This document shows positions 53,063-62,242 of a stretch of 64,000 nucleotides of DNA, in pieces (the first letter of the stretch is position 1; each line of letters opens with the position of its first letter). The stretch spans positions 434,001 to 498,000 of the forward strand of contig JAEWGO010000002.1 of the NCBI GenBank assembly GCA_023388255.1, in the 5' to 3' direction. A program made the position numbers and the translations under genes. This DNA comes from Pseudomonadota bacterium. Lineage in GTDB: Bacteria > Pseudomonadota > Gammaproteobacteria > Xanthomonadales > Rhodanobacteraceae. The notes below the pieces were generated by a model. It was given only the letters and a program-made list of their open reading frames with translations, was not told where the DNA came from and did not search any database.

Positions 53063-53701
53063 TCACGCCAGCGCGGAAACCAGCTCGCCGGCGGCATCGG
53101 CGACGACATCGGCACCCGCGCTTTCCAGTTCGGTGCGACTGCCGAAACCCCAGGTCACGCCGACCGCACGCACGCCGTTGGCTTTCGCGCCTTCGATGTC
53201 GAAATGACGATCGCCGACCATTGCGACCTGATCGGGCGGCATGGCGAAGTCGGTCAGTGCCTGCGCGATCATCGTCGCCTTCTCGCTGTCGCGCGTCTTC
53301 GCCTGTGCCGCATAGACGCGCGTGAAGCGCGCGCCGAACGGCAGGTTTTCGACGATGCGGCCGGTATACAGATCCGGCTTGCTGGTGACGATGGCCAGGG
53401 TGGTGCCACGTGCGGCGAGCGCCTCGATCGCGTCGGCGATGCCGGGATAGACGACATGCTCGCTCCAGCCGACGTCGCTGAAGCGTTCACGGTAGAACGC
53501 GACGGCACGTTCGATCGCGTCGACGTCGTTGCCGAGCACGCTCGGAAACATCGCGCGCAGCGGTGGCCCGATCCACGCGCGCAAATGCGCGCGCGGCGGC
53601 ACCGCAGCGCCGACCTTCTCCAGCGCGTATTCGATCGACGCGGTGATGCCGGTTTCGGAATCGATCAAGGTGCCGTCGAGGTCGAACAGGATCAGGCGCA
53701 T
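53063..53701 (-). CDS. HAD-superfamily phosphatase (phosphoglycolate phosphatase-like)
   Basis: A 212-residue HAD hydrolase with motif I LFDLDGTLIDS, motif II IVTSKPD, motif III Lys in DSEKATM and motif IV MVGDRHFDIEGAKANG, with a helical cap between motifs I and II. The pattern is of Gph/PpaX-type enzymes. Substrate unproven. ATG 53701 overlaps the stop of the upstream metalloprotease gene by one base, implying coupled translation, though a functional link is not obvious. Confidence 0.9.
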   Translation of the reverse strand: MRLILFDLDGTLIDSETGITASIEYALEKVGAAVPPRAHLRAWIGPPLRAMFPSVLGNDVDAIERAVAFYRERFSDVGWSEHVVYPGIADAIEALAARGTTLAIVTSKPDLYTGRIVENLPFGARFTRVYAAQAKTRDSEKATMIAQALTDFAMPPDQVAMVGDRHFDIEGAKANGVRAVGVTWGFGSRTELESAGADVVADAAGELVSALA

Positions 53702-55119
53702 CAGTCGAAGCCATTCCTGAAGATGCGATCGGCTTCGTTGCCACGCTGAAGATCGAGCACGAATCCATCCTGTGTCGCGCCGGTCACGCGCAGCGTGAAT
53801 GCATTGCCGGGAGCGGTCCAGCTCTCGCCGACCACGAACATCGATTCCGGATTGTTCGATACGTCTGCAGGCGGCACGGCTGCATCGACGCTCCAGGCCG
53901 GCTCGTTTCGATTGGTCCTCACTTCGTGGATGATCACGGCGTTGCCGGCGAGGGCAGCCTCGTACTTGCCGCCACGCTTGCGTGCCTCGATCACGTAATA
54001 GTGACTGGCCGGCTCAGGCGCCGGCAAGGTGACCACGATCATCTGCACGTGGGTCGATCCGAGCAGGCTGGCGCGGTCGAGCACGATGTTCGTGAGCGCA
54101 CCATCCGCCGCCAGCGTCAGCTTGCGCGCGTCGTCGACCCAGCCGAGACGGTCGCGCGACCAGATGCCGATGTGCTTGGGCTGCCAGCCGAAGATCGGAT
54201 CGCCGACTGCGTTGTCCCACGCGTCACTCATGACATCCCAGGGATTGTCGTAAGGGTCGCTGTCGAGATCGGAGTTGTTCGCATGCGGCAGGCCGAAGCC
54301 GTGGCCCATCTCGTGCGCGAGTGGCGCTTCGTTGGCATAGCCCCACGGCGGTTCCCAGGTCGAGTACCAGAGCTTGGTCACGCCATCGAGAGTCGCGGTG
54401 TGGCCGCCGCCCCAGGCGCAGCCGTCGAGTTCGCCGTCGTACATCGTGTTGATGCCCACGAACGGCGAAAAGTCGACCTCGTCGTCGGCGACCGCGGTGC
54501 AGTCGGCCCACAGCGCATCAAGATCGGCACGCAGATCGGTGCCGCAGGAGGCGCCATCCGGCACGTAGTACGAACGCGGATGTGGCAGGGTGAACCAGCC
54601 AGCGACTTCGCTGCCGACCAGATCCACCTTGTCGTACGACACCTCGCGCCAGTAGTGGTCGAGCCGGCCGGGATCGTTCGACAACATGCCGCTGAAATAG
54701 TCCGGTGGCAGCGGAGGATCACCGGCGGTGTCGGAGAAACGGCACAGCAAGGTGACCCACGGCTGCGACCCGGCCACCAGCGGCTTTACCGGTGCATTCA
54801 ACTGCACGCTCGGAACGACGATCGATGCCGGCACGAGACGGCCATCCGGCCACGGTGCTGGCGCCAGTGTCATCGCGACCTCGCGGCCGTACAGCGCATG
54901 GAGGTCGCCAACGACGCGGCGCGCCGCATCGAGGTCAATGCGTTCGCGACCGCCGTGGCCGTCGGCGATCATCAGCATTGGTTCGCGAGGGCTCGCATGT
55001 CCGCGGGCCGCATCACCCCAGACCAGTTCGAGGTAGCCATAGCGCATCGACTGCGCCTGCGCTGTGCCCGCTGCCCCCACGGCGAACGCCAGCGCGCTCC
55101 ACAGAATCGACTTCATCAT
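53701..55119 (-). CDS. Secreted metzincin-type metalloprotease with C-terminal IFRNGFD tail
   Basis: A 472-residue exported protein. ATG 55119 starts a signal peptide (SILWSALAFAVGAAGTAQAQ) and is preceded by GGGGAG. The zinc motif LAHEMGHGFGLPHA (HExxHxxGxxH, about residues 280-290) is followed by PWDVMSD, a Met-turn-like sequence, so it is a metzincin; the context around it resembles M6/immune-inhibitor-like proteases. The C-terminus is a beta-rich domain ending NEADRIFRNGFD, a tail shared with other secreted proteins in the window. Likely an extracellular protease. Confidence 0.85.
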   Translation of the reverse strand: MMKSILWSALAFAVGAAGTAQAQSMRYGYLELVWGDAARGHASPREPMLMIADGHGGRERIDLDAARRVVGDLHALYGREVAMTLAPAPWPDGRLVPASIVVPSVQLNAPVKPLVAGSQPWVTLLCRFSDTAGDPPLPPDYFSGMLSNDPGRLDHYWREVSYDKVDLVGSEVAGWFTLPHPRSYYVPDGASCGTDLRADLDALWADCTAVADDEVDFSPFVGINTMYDGELDGCAWGGGHTATLDGVTKLWYSTWEPPWGYANEAPLAHEMGHGFGLPHANNSDLDSDPYDNPWDVMSDAWDNAVGDPIFGWQPKHIGIWSRDRLGWVDDARKLTLAADGALTNIVLDRASLLGSTHVQMIVVTLPAPEPASHYYVIEARKRGGKYEAALAGNAVIIHEVRTNRNEPAWSVDAAVPPADVSNNPESMFVVGESWTAPGNAFTLRVTGATQDGFVLDLQRGNEADRIFRNGFD

Positions 55120-55177
55120 CGCTCCCCTTTCGATGCAGCCCCGCACGGCGTCGCGCCATGCATGTTCGCGTCTTGCC

Positions 55178-56350
55178 TCAGCCGCGCACGTTCAGCGCGG
55201 CGACCGCCGGCAGTTCCTTGCCTTCAAGGAATTCGAGGAACGCGCCGCCGCCGGTCGAGATGTAGGAAACCTTGTCGGCAACGCCGTATTTCTCGATCGC
55301 GGCCAGCGTGTCGCCACCACCGGCGATCGAGAACGCATTCGACGCCGCGATCGCGCGCGCCAGCGTCTGGGTACCGTTGCCGAACGCATCGAACTCGAAC
55401 ACGCCGACCGGTCCGTTCCACACGACGGTGCCGGCCTTCGCGATGAGTTCGGCGTAGCGTTTCGCGGTGTCCGGGCCGATGTCGAGGATCATGTCGCCAT
55501 CGCCAACCTCGGCCACCTTCTTCACCGTCGCCGGCGCATCGGCGGCGAACGCGGACGCGACAACGACGTCGCTCGGAATCGGCACGTCGGCGCCGCGCGC
55601 CTTCGCATCGGCGATGATCTTCCTCGCAGTGTCGAGCAGGTCCATCTCGACCAGCGACTTGCCGACTTTGTAGCCAGCCGCGGCGATGAAGGTGTTTGCG
55701 ATGCCGCCGCCGACGATGAGCTGGTCGACCTTGCCGACCAGCGTTTCGAGCAGCGTGAGCTTGGTTGACACCTTGGAGCCGGCCACGATCGCCAGCAGCG
55801 GTCTGGCCGGATGTTCGAGCGCCTTCGCCAGCGCATCGAGTTCGGCCATCAGCAGCGGGCCGCCCGCGGCGACCGACGCGTGGCGGATCGCGCCATGCGT
55901 CGACGCCTGCGCGCGGTGCGCGGTACCGAACGCGTCCATCACGTAGACGTCGCACAGCGCCGCGTACTTTTTAGACAGCGCCTCGTCGTTCTTTGCCTCG
56001 CCGACGTTCATGCGGCAGTTTTCCAGCAGCACGAGCTGGCCCGGCTTCACGTCGACAGCGTCGAGCCAGTCGCGTACCAGAGGCACCTCGCGACCTAGCA
56101 GTTCACCGAGGCGCTTCGCGACCGGAGCCAGCGAATCCTCGACGGTCCACTGCCCTTCCTTCGGGCGTCCCAGATGCGAGGTGACCATCACCGCCGCGCC
56201 CTTGTCGAGCGCGAGCCGGATCGTCGGCAACGCCGCGAGGATGCGCGTCTCGGAGGTGATGCGACCGCCGTCGATCGGCACGTTGAGATCTTCGCGGATC
56301 AACACGCGTTTTCCGGCGAGATCGAGATCGCTCATGCGCAACACGGACAT
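55178..56350 (-). CDS. pgk: Phosphoglycerate kinase
   Basis: A 390-residue glycolytic kinase moving a phosphate between 1,3-bisphosphoglycerate and ADP. N-domain motifs RVLIREDLNVPIDGG, TSHLGRPKEG and DAFGTAHRAQAST; C-domain GSKVSTKLTLLE, WNGPVGVFE and the nucleotide loop IAGGGDTLAAIEK. ATG 56350 has GAGGAA at an ideal distance; GTG 56356 is a less likely alternative. On the same strand as pyk and fba, but separated from them by unrelated genes. Confidence 0.96.
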   Translation of the reverse strand: MSVLRMSDLDLAGKRVLIREDLNVPIDGGRITSETRILAALPTIRLALDKGAAVMVTSHLGRPKEGQWTVEDSLAPVAKRLGELLGREVPLVRDWLDAVDVKPGQLVLLENCRMNVGEAKNDEALSKKYAALCDVYVMDAFGTAHRAQASTHGAIRHASVAAGGPLLMAELDALAKALEHPARPLLAIVAGSKVSTKLTLLETLVGKVDQLIVGGGIANTFIAAAGYKVGKSLVEMDLLDTARKIIADAKARGADVPIPSDVVVASAFAADAPATVKKVAEVGDGDMILDIGPDTAKRYAELIAKAGTVVWNGPVGVFEFDAFGNGTQTLARAIAASNAFSIAGGGDTLAAIEKYGVADKVSYISTGGGAFLEFLEGKELPAVAALNVRG

Positions 56351-56539
56351 CGGCACTTCCTCGGGGCAAGAATCGGCCCGCCATTACAGCGGCAGCAGGC
56401 GGTCGGCGCAACGCCGACACGGATCGCGCGGGACCAATCGCACCCGCCTGGCGACCGGCAACGAGCGAAATGGCTCCTGCGCCGCCGCTGCAGCGGTGCG
56501 ACGATGACCACCCAACCGATCCGAACCGGCCAGAACCCG

Positions 56540-57004
56540 ATGAGCGCACACACCGCAACGATTTCCTGGCAGCGCGGCGACGAGGATTTCGCGCGCGGAC
56601 ATTACTCCCGCGGTCACCAATGGCGCTTCGATGGCGGCGCGGTGGTGGCTGCCTCGCCATCGCCGCAGGTCGTACCGGCGCCATGGTCGGACCCGGCCGG
56701 TGTCGACCCCGAGGAAGCGTTCGTCGCGGCGATCTCCAGTTGCCACATGCTGTGGTTCCTGTCGCTCGCGGCGGAGCGCGGTTTTGTGGTCGACCGCTAC
56801 GAAGACGAAGCCATTGGCACCCTTGCGCGCATCGCACCCCGGCGGCAGGCGATCACCGAGGTCGTGCTGCGACCACGCATCGCGTTCGCCGAAAGCCACC
56901 TCGCCAGCCAGGCCGAGATCGACGCACTGCACGAAGCCGCGCATGAACGCTGCTTCATCGCCAACTCGGTGAATACCGCGATCCGCGTAGAACCAAGGCC
57001 TTAA
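56540..57004 (+). CDS. OsmC-family protein (peroxiredoxin-like)
   Basis: A 154-residue OsmC-superfamily protein distinct from the Ohr encoded at 52466. It has ATISWQRGDEDFARGHYSRGHQW, VDPEEAFVAAISSCHMLWFL (first catalytic Cys) and HERCFIANSVNT (second Cys). The pattern is of the OsmC subfamily with HEAAHERCFI and SSCHML. Probably reduces organic peroxides. ATG 56540 begins the conserved domain; ATG 56504 is an alternative. Confidence 0.88.
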   Translation: MSAHTATISWQRGDEDFARGHYSRGHQWRFDGGAVVAASPSPQVVPAPWSDPAGVDPEEAFVAAISSCHMLWFLSLAAERGFVVDRYEDEAIGTLARIAPRRQAITEVVLRPRIAFAESHLASQAEIDALHEAAHERCFIANSVNTAIRVEPRP

Positions 57005-57213
57005 CCGCTGCCGTCGACCCGCCGCAAGCGCCGATACCCCCGGCGCCGACCGCTGCGACCCGACGGCGCGAGCGGCGGCCAAAAGTGCCAAAAAAATCAC
57101 ATTTCGTCCGTCATCCCCGGCGCCGGCCCTTTGATGGCGCGGTTCGCGGTCACGGCACGCTTCTTGCTCCATGCGTGCGCGTGACTGACGACCTCTCCGA
57201 ATTCGAGCCGACC

Positions 57214-57702
57214 ATGATGAGCAGCGCCCTTCCATACGCCAGCGACGCCGCCGATCCGCTGCCGCAGGATCGCATGATCGTGGACTGGCGCTCGCGCTAC
57301 GACGGGCTGGTCGCGATCGCGTATGTCGGCGGCAAGGCCGTCGCGGGCATTTCCGGCCCGTGGTCGGACAAGTTCGCATTGACCTGGTGGGAGCGTCCGC
57401 TGCCGCAACGTCAGCTCGAGCTGTTCGATTCGCTCGATGAGGCGAAACACGAAGTCGAGGGCTGGGCATTGCGCGTGCGCAACGGCTATGCCTCGGCGTC
57501 GGCTACAAATGCTCCAGGGCTGCTGCCGATGCTGGTGCCCGTCGCGAAGAGCGGTCTGCTCGCCCAGATCCGCACCCTGCTGCCGGAATTCGCGCGCCGG
57601 CCACGCATTGCCGCAGCGTCGAAATCGCCCGATCGCCTGCGCGAGCGGCATGCGCATGCCGACATCAACCTCGACGACCTGCATTTCGCGGCCGACAAGT
57701 AG
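57214..57702 (+). CDS. Conserved hypothetical protein
   Basis: A protein of about 162 residues with no membrane segment or signal peptide. Recognisable features are DWRSRYDGLVAIAYVGGKAVAGISGPWSDKFALTWWERP and a basic C-terminus ending NLDDLHFAADK. I do not recognise a named family. Start is uncertain: ATG 57214, ATG 57217 and GTG 57181 are all possible without a clear ribosome site. Its stop is four bases from the convergent NYN gene's stop. Confidence 0.6.
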   Translation: MMSSALPYASDAADPLPQDRMIVDWRSRYDGLVAIAYVGGKAVAGISGPWSDKFALTWWERPLPQRQLELFDSLDEAKHEVEGWALRVRNGYASASATNAPGLLPMLVPVAKSGLLAQIRTLLPEFARRPRIAAASKSPDRLRERHAHADINLDDLHFAADK

Positions 57703-57705
57703 GTT

Positions 57706-58467
57706 TCAATCGCCGCTCGCCTTGCGCGTGACGCGGCGGCGGTTGCGCACGTAGGTCGAAGTGGCAGTGCCGTCCGCGCTCTTGCGCTTGTCGATCTCGA
57801 ACAACGCCGTCGCCGCGATCAGCTCGCTGAGCTTGCGGAAGCCGTAGTTGCGCGCGTCGAACTCCGGCGCCTGCTTGGCGATCGTGTTGCCGACCGCGCC
57901 CAGATGCGACCAGCCGGCATCGTCGGACGAGGCTTCGACCGCGTTGCGCAGCAGGGCGACGAGCCGGCCATCCTGCTTCAACTGGGCGCTGGTACGTGGT
58001 CCGGAGGCCTCGTCTTCATCGTCGCCCTTGTCGACCAGAATCTCGGTATAGATGAACTTGTCGCAGGCCGACACGAACGGCATCGGCGTCTTCTTTTCGC
58101 CGAAGCCGTACACGACCAGGCCGGCTTCGCGCACGCGCGCGGCGAGGCGCGTGAAGTCGCTGTCGCTCGACACGATGCAGAAGCCGCCGAGCTTGGCGGC
58201 GTACAGCAGGTCCATCGCGTCGATGATCAACGCCGAATCGGTCGCATTCTTGCCGGTGGTGTAGCGGAACTGCTGGATCGGCTGGATCGCATGCTTGAGC
58301 AACGCTTCCTTCCAGCCTTTCAGCTGCGGCCCGGTCCAGTCGCCGTAGATGCGCTTGACCGTGGCGGTGCCGTATTTCGCGATCTCGGCGAGCAGGCCTT
58401 CGACCACCGCCGGCTGTGCGTTGTCGGCATCGATCAGCACCGCGAGCTTGGTCGATTGCGTGGCCAT
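57706..58467 (-). CDS. NYN-domain (LabA/DUF88) protein with OST-HTH domain
   Basis: A 253-residue protein with a PIN-like NYN domain (residues 5-150): acidic residues in LIDADNAQP, DSALIIDAMDLLY and SSDSDFTRLAARVREAG suggest a metal-dependent ribonuclease. An OST-HTH/LOTUS domain follows (about 170-240, QDGRLVALLRNAVEASSDDAGWSHLGAVGN and NYGFRKLSELI), which binds RNA. ATG 58467 is the conserved start. Presumably cytoplasmic RNA processing or decay; target unknown. Confidence 0.88.
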   Translation of the reverse strand: MATQSTKLAVLIDADNAQPAVVEGLLAEIAKYGTATVKRIYGDWTGPQLKGWKEALLKHAIQPIQQFRYTTGKNATDSALIIDAMDLLYAAKLGGFCIVSSDSDFTRLAARVREAGLVVYGFGEKKTPMPFVSACDKFIYTEILVDKGDDEDEASGPRTSAQLKQDGRLVALLRNAVEASSDDAGWSHLGAVGNTIAKQAPEFDARNYGFRKLSELIAATALFEIDKRKSADGTATSTYVRNRRRVTRKASGD

Positions 58468-58606
58468 GTCGAAACCCTCTGCCGAGTCGTGCCGCCAGCG
58501 TACTCCGCAGGTGTCGCCGGCGGAAATGCAATGGTGCGCCATTGCCGCAACTGCAGTAGCGTTGCGGCAACGGCGTGCCCTGAACGCGCCGCTCCAACGG
58601 GAACGC

Positions 58607-59764
58607 ATGATGCCAACCCTCGTATTTCGACGCGCCTTGCTCGCGGCGCTGCTGTGCGCCCCGGCCGCTGTGGCGGCGGCCGCTCCGGATATTTTGGATA
58701 CCCTTCTGCGCGCGGCGCACGCGGCCGGCCAGTTCGACGGCGTCGTGCTGGTCGCGCGCGGCGACGATGTGCTCTACCGCCGCGCGATCGGTAGTGCCGA
58801 CCGCATCACCCAGCAGGCGCACGTGCCCGGCGAAACCTGGCGCTGGATGGCGATCACGCAACAGGTGACCGCCGCGCTCGCGATGCAGGACATCGAACAC
58901 GGTCGCCTGCGCCTCGACGACACCTTGGCAACCGTGTTGCCGGATTTCGGCGATGCGAATCTCGCCCGCGTCAGCGTGCGCCAGCTGCTGCAGCACAGCG
59001 CCGGCCTCGCCAATCCCGACGACAGCGCCGCCGACACCAGCGGCGTGCCGGCGTTCTATCGCGCGGAAGGCGCGGCTGCGTCGGATAAGGCCGCACTGCG
59101 CTACTGCGCCGGCGCGCCAAAATACGCGCCCGGCGCGAAGTTCGAGGACAACCCTTGCGATTACCTCGTGCTCGCCGCGGTGCTCGAACGCGTGAACGGC
59201 GCGAGCTACGCGCAACTCGTTGCCAAGCGCATCGCGCGTCCGCTGAAGCTGGCCTCGCTCGGCGTGCAGTCGCCGGTGCGCGCGGGGATCGCCGGCCGCG
59301 TCGTCGGCTACAGCGCCGAAGGCTTGCGCGAAGCCACGCTCAACACCGGCCGCTACGGTGCGGCGGGCGCGCTGTACGGCACGCTCGACGACTTGCGCCG
59401 CTTCGATGGCGCACTGCTCGACGGCAGCCTGCTGTCGAAGCCGGCAACCGCCGCGATGTGGAGCGGCGAACCGACGCTCGGCAATGTCGCGTTCGGTGCG
59501 CTCGTCTACTCGGCGCGGCTGCCGCATTGCGCGGCGCCGGTCGATCTGGTCGAACGGCGCAGCGAGATCGGCGGCGTGCGCGCGGTCAACCTGCTCGCGC
59601 CGGCGCAAGGCATCGCGCTGATCGCGTTCTCGAACACCGCGGCGACCGAGCTCGGCCACGTCATGCAGGGCTCTGGCCTGCTGCACGATCTGCTCGATGC
59701 GGCCGTGTGCGAACCGGACCCGCCCGCTGCGCCGTCGAAGCGCGCGACACGACGCAAGCGCTGA
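58607..59764 (+). CDS. Exported beta-lactamase/esterase-fold protein lacking catalytic residues
   Basis: A 385-residue protein with a signal peptide (ALLAALLCAPAAVAAAA) and the serine beta-lactamase-like fold (LVARGDDVLYRRAIGSAD; LRLDDTLATVLPDFGD; VRQLLQHSAGLANP; YLVLAAVLERVNG). The SxxK motif is replaced: WRWMAITQQVTAA has Ala82 for the nucleophilic Ser and Gln85 for Lys. The YxN Tyr is Glu in FEDNPCDY, and the HxG box is absent. It is therefore probably a pseudoenzyme, perhaps a binding or structural protein in the periplasm. Confidence 0.85.
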   Translation: MMPTLVFRRALLAALLCAPAAVAAAAPDILDTLLRAAHAAGQFDGVVLVARGDDVLYRRAIGSADRITQQAHVPGETWRWMAITQQVTAALAMQDIEHGRLRLDDTLATVLPDFGDANLARVSVRQLLQHSAGLANPDDSAADTSGVPAFYRAEGAAASDKAALRYCAGAPKYAPGAKFEDNPCDYLVLAAVLERVNGASYAQLVAKRIARPLKLASLGVQSPVRAGIAGRVVGYSAEGLREATLNTGRYGAAGALYGTLDDLRRFDGALLDGSLLSKPATAAMWSGEPTLGNVAFGALVYSARLPHCAAPVDLVERRSEIGGVRAVNLLAPAQGIALIAFSNTAATELGHVMQGSGLLHDLLDAAVCEPDPPAAPSKRATRRKR

Positions 59765-59824
59765 GCCGGATCGACCCCATTGGCCACGCCGCCGCGTTGA
59801 AGCGCCCGCGTACTGGAGATCACG

Positions 59825-60646
59825 ATGAGATATTGCCTGTTGTTGCCGCTCGTACTCGCGGCTTGCGCACCGACCGCGCCCACGCACAGCGCCGACGCCG
59901 CAGCGCCGACACGTGACACAGCTACCGCTGGCACGGCCACCGCAACGGTCGACATGGGCATGCTCGATCGCTACCACTGGCCACTCGAATCGGCCACGGA
60001 CAGGGGCGGCCAACGCATCGATGCGCTGTTCGCGCGCGCGGGCAAGCCGCTGCAACTCGACTTCGCCGAAGGACGACTCAGCGTCGCCAATGCCTGCAAT
60101 CGCCTCGGCGGCAGCTACACGATCCAAGCCGGCCGGCTCGACGTCGGGCGCATGATGCAGACGATGATGGCCTGCGTCGATCCGAAGCTGATGGCGCTCG
60201 ACGCTGCGATCGGCGGACGTCTGGACGGCCATCCGCGCATCGAGCTGCAGACCACCGGCGACACGCCGCGATTGACCTTGCGCACCGATGCCGGCGACAC
60301 GCTGGTGTTCGCCGGGACGCCGACCGCGGCGACGCGCTACGGCAGCACTGGCGAAACCGTGTTCCTCGAAGTCGCCGCGCAGAAGAAGCCGTGCAGTCAT
60401 CCGCTGATCCGCGACAGGCAATGCCTTGAAGTGCGCGAGCGCCACTACGACGCGAACGGCCTCGCCAATGCAACCCCGGGCGAATGGCATCCGTTGTACC
60501 AGGACATCGAGGGCTACACGCACGAGGAAGGCGTGCGCAACGTGCTGCGCGTGAAGCGCTACGCGATCAAAGATCCGCCGGCCGATGCGCCGTCGAGCGC
60601 GTACGTGCTCGACATGATCGTCGAATCGGAACTCGCCAAACCCTGA
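59825..60646 (+). CDS. META and DUF4377 domain lipoprotein
   Basis: A 273-residue lipoprotein with lipobox LVLAACAP (Cys14). A META domain (about residues 45-165) shows RYHWPLESATD, SVANACNRLGGSY and MMQTMMACVDPKL. A DUF4377 domain follows (about 175-270) with FLEVAAQKKPCSHPLIRDRQCLEVRE. META domains occur in HslJ-type heat-shock lipoproteins; function not firmly known. It lies 60 bases after the serine-hydrolase-like gene. Confidence 0.88.
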   Translation: MRYCLLLPLVLAACAPTAPTHSADAAAPTRDTATAGTATATVDMGMLDRYHWPLESATDRGGQRIDALFARAGKPLQLDFAEGRLSVANACNRLGGSYTIQAGRLDVGRMMQTMMACVDPKLMALDAAIGGRLDGHPRIELQTTGDTPRLTLRTDAGDTLVFAGTPTAATRYGSTGETVFLEVAAQKKPCSHPLIRDRQCLEVRERHYDANGLANATPGEWHPLYQDIEGYTHEEGVRNVLRVKRYAIKDPPADAPSSAYVLDMIVESELAKP

Positions 60647-60680
60647 GCCTGACTGCGCCGGCGCACCGGCGCGGCAGCAA

Positions 60681-61007
60681 CTACATCGCGCGATCGACCA
60701 TCGCGACCAGCTGCGCCTTTGAGGCGAGACCGATCTGCGTCGCCTGCACCTTGCCGCCCTTGAACAGCAGCAAGGTCGGTGCCGAACGCACGCCGCAGGC
60801 GAGCGCGGTCTTCTGGTTCTTGTCCAATTCGACCTTGGCGACCTTGAGCCGACCCGCGTAGTCGGCGGCGAGCTGTTCGAGCATCGGCGCGAGCGCCTTG
60901 CACGGGCCGCACCATTCGCCCCAGAAGTCGACCAGCACCGGCGTCGGCGACTGCAACACGTCGCTGTCGAAACTTGCGTCGTTGGTGGCCATGACGTGAT
61001 CGCTCAT
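60681..61007 (-). CDS. trxA: Thioredoxin
   Basis: A 108-residue thiol-disulphide oxidoreductase with the active site WGEWCGPCKA (about residues 31-40), cis-Pro in RSAPTLLLF and typical length. ATG 61007 gives the standard thioredoxin N-terminus with AGGAGC upstream; ATG 60992 is possible. It reduces ribonucleotide reductase, methionine sulphoxide reductase and other proteins in the cytoplasm. Confidence 0.95.
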   Translation of the reverse strand: MSDHVMATNDASFDSDVLQSPTPVLVDFWGEWCGPCKALAPMLEQLAADYAGRLKVAKVELDKNQKTALACGVRSAPTLLLFKGGKVQATQIGLASKAQLVAMVDRAM

Positions 61008-61090
61008 GGAATGGCAGCTCCTGTCGGGTGCGGAAAGTCGAGCATAACGGTTGCGGGACGACACGACATGCGAACGGTCGCGGATCGGCG

Positions 61091-61471
61091 TCAGTGCAGC
61101 GCAAGCAGCGCACCGCGCAACACGACCGCCTGGTTTTCGGTCTCGCTGCGCGCGCCGTACACCAGCGTGATGCGCCGCGAACCGGCCGCGGCGAGCAGTG
61201 CCTGCAGGCGTTCACGTTGCACCGGAGCGGCGAGTTCCTTCAGATAGCGCGTGCGGAATTCGTCCCAGCGTTCCGGCACATGGCCGAACCAGTGGATCAG
61301 TTCCGCATCCGGCGCGAGATCGCGCACCCAATCGTCGAGCTTCAGCTCGTCCTTGCTGCGACCGCGCGGCCAGAAGCGATCGACCAGCACGCGATAGCCG
61401 TCGTGCGGCGTCGGTTCGTCGTATGCGCGCTGCAATGCGATGTCGCGCTGGCGGTGTCTGGCCGAGGTCAT
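61091..61471 (-). CDS. DUF488 family protein
   Basis: A 126-residue soluble protein with the DUF488 signatures DGYRVLVDRFWPRG (residues about 24-37), WVRDLAPDAELIHWFGH, RWDEFRTRYLKEL and ITLVYGARSETENQAVVL. Function of the family is unknown; a conserved Arg/Trp/Glu set suggests an enzyme. ATG 61471 overlaps the stop of the upstream UDG-like gene as ATGA. Confidence 0.9.
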   Translation of the reverse strand: MTSARHRQRDIALQRAYDEPTPHDGYRVLVDRFWPRGRSKDELKLDDWVRDLAPDAELIHWFGHVPERWDEFRTRYLKELAAPVQRERLQALLAAAGSRRITLVYGARSETENQAVVLRGALLALH

Positions 61472-62196
61472 GGCGATGCTCCTGACGAAGCGACGACACG
61501 ACGGTCGTTGGCCACAAGCACGTTGCGCACGCGCTCGCGCAACAATGGCAAGGCCTCGCGCTCGAACCATGGGTGATGCTTGAACCAGCCGGTGTTGCGC
61601 GGCGACGGATGCGGCAGCGGCAGGTAGCGCGGCAGATAGTCGGCGAATGCGGCAACGGTGTCGCTCAGGCTGGCCTTCGCCGAGGCGCCGAGGAAATGCC
61701 GTTGTGCGTACTGGCCGATCAACAAGGTCAGCTCGATCCGCGGCATGCCGGCGAGAAGCCGGTCGAGCCACAGTTGCGCGCATTCGCGGCGCGGCGGCAG
61801 GTCGCCACCGCGACCGCGACCCGGATAGCAATATCCCATCGGCACGATCGCGATGCGCGAAGCGTCGTAGAACGTCGCGGTGTCGATGCCGAGCCAGTCG
61901 CGCAGGCGCGCACCGCTGGCGTCGTCCCACGGCACGCCGCTGGCGTGGACTTTCGCGCCGGGCGCCTGGCCGACGATCAGCAGGCGCGCGCTCGCCGCCG
62001 CCTGCACGATCGGACGCGGACCGAGCGGCAACTGCGCCGCGCAGGCACGGCAGGCACGAATGCGCACAAGCAGCGCGGCAAATTCGCGATCCGCCGCGGC
62101 GTCCGCACCGCGCGCTGCATTCGAAGGCGACGCCGCTCCTGCGCGCGCACCGCCCAACCGGGAAGCAGTCGGTGCGGCGGCGGCGAACGGTTTCAT
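61468..62196 (-). CDS. Uracil-DNA glycosylase superfamily protein
   Basis: A 242-residue protein distinct from Ung at 12028. An Ala-rich N-terminus is followed by CRACAAQLPLGPRP, then LLIVGQAPGAKVHASGVPWDDASG (motif A-like, residues about 100-123), LIGQYAQRHFLG and the motif-B region LPHPSPRNTGW. This matches the COG1573-like UDG family with an N-terminal CxxC. DNA-repair role is inferred; activity of this subgroup is not established. Coupled by ATGA overlap to the DUF488 gene. Confidence 0.85.
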   Translation of the reverse strand: MKPFAAAAPTASRLGGARAGAASPSNAARGADAAADREFAALLVRIRACRACAAQLPLGPRPIVQAAASARLLIVGQAPGAKVHASGVPWDDASGARLRDWLGIDTATFYDASRIAIVPMGYCYPGRGRGGDLPPRRECAQLWLDRLLAGMPRIELTLLIGQYAQRHFLGASAKASLSDTVAAFADYLPRYLPLPHPSPRNTGWFKHHPWFEREALPLLRERVRNVLVANDRRVVASSGASP

Positions 62197-62242
62197 GCGG
62201 TCATTGTACGCCGCCGTTCGCCGCTCACTGCGCGCTGCAATC

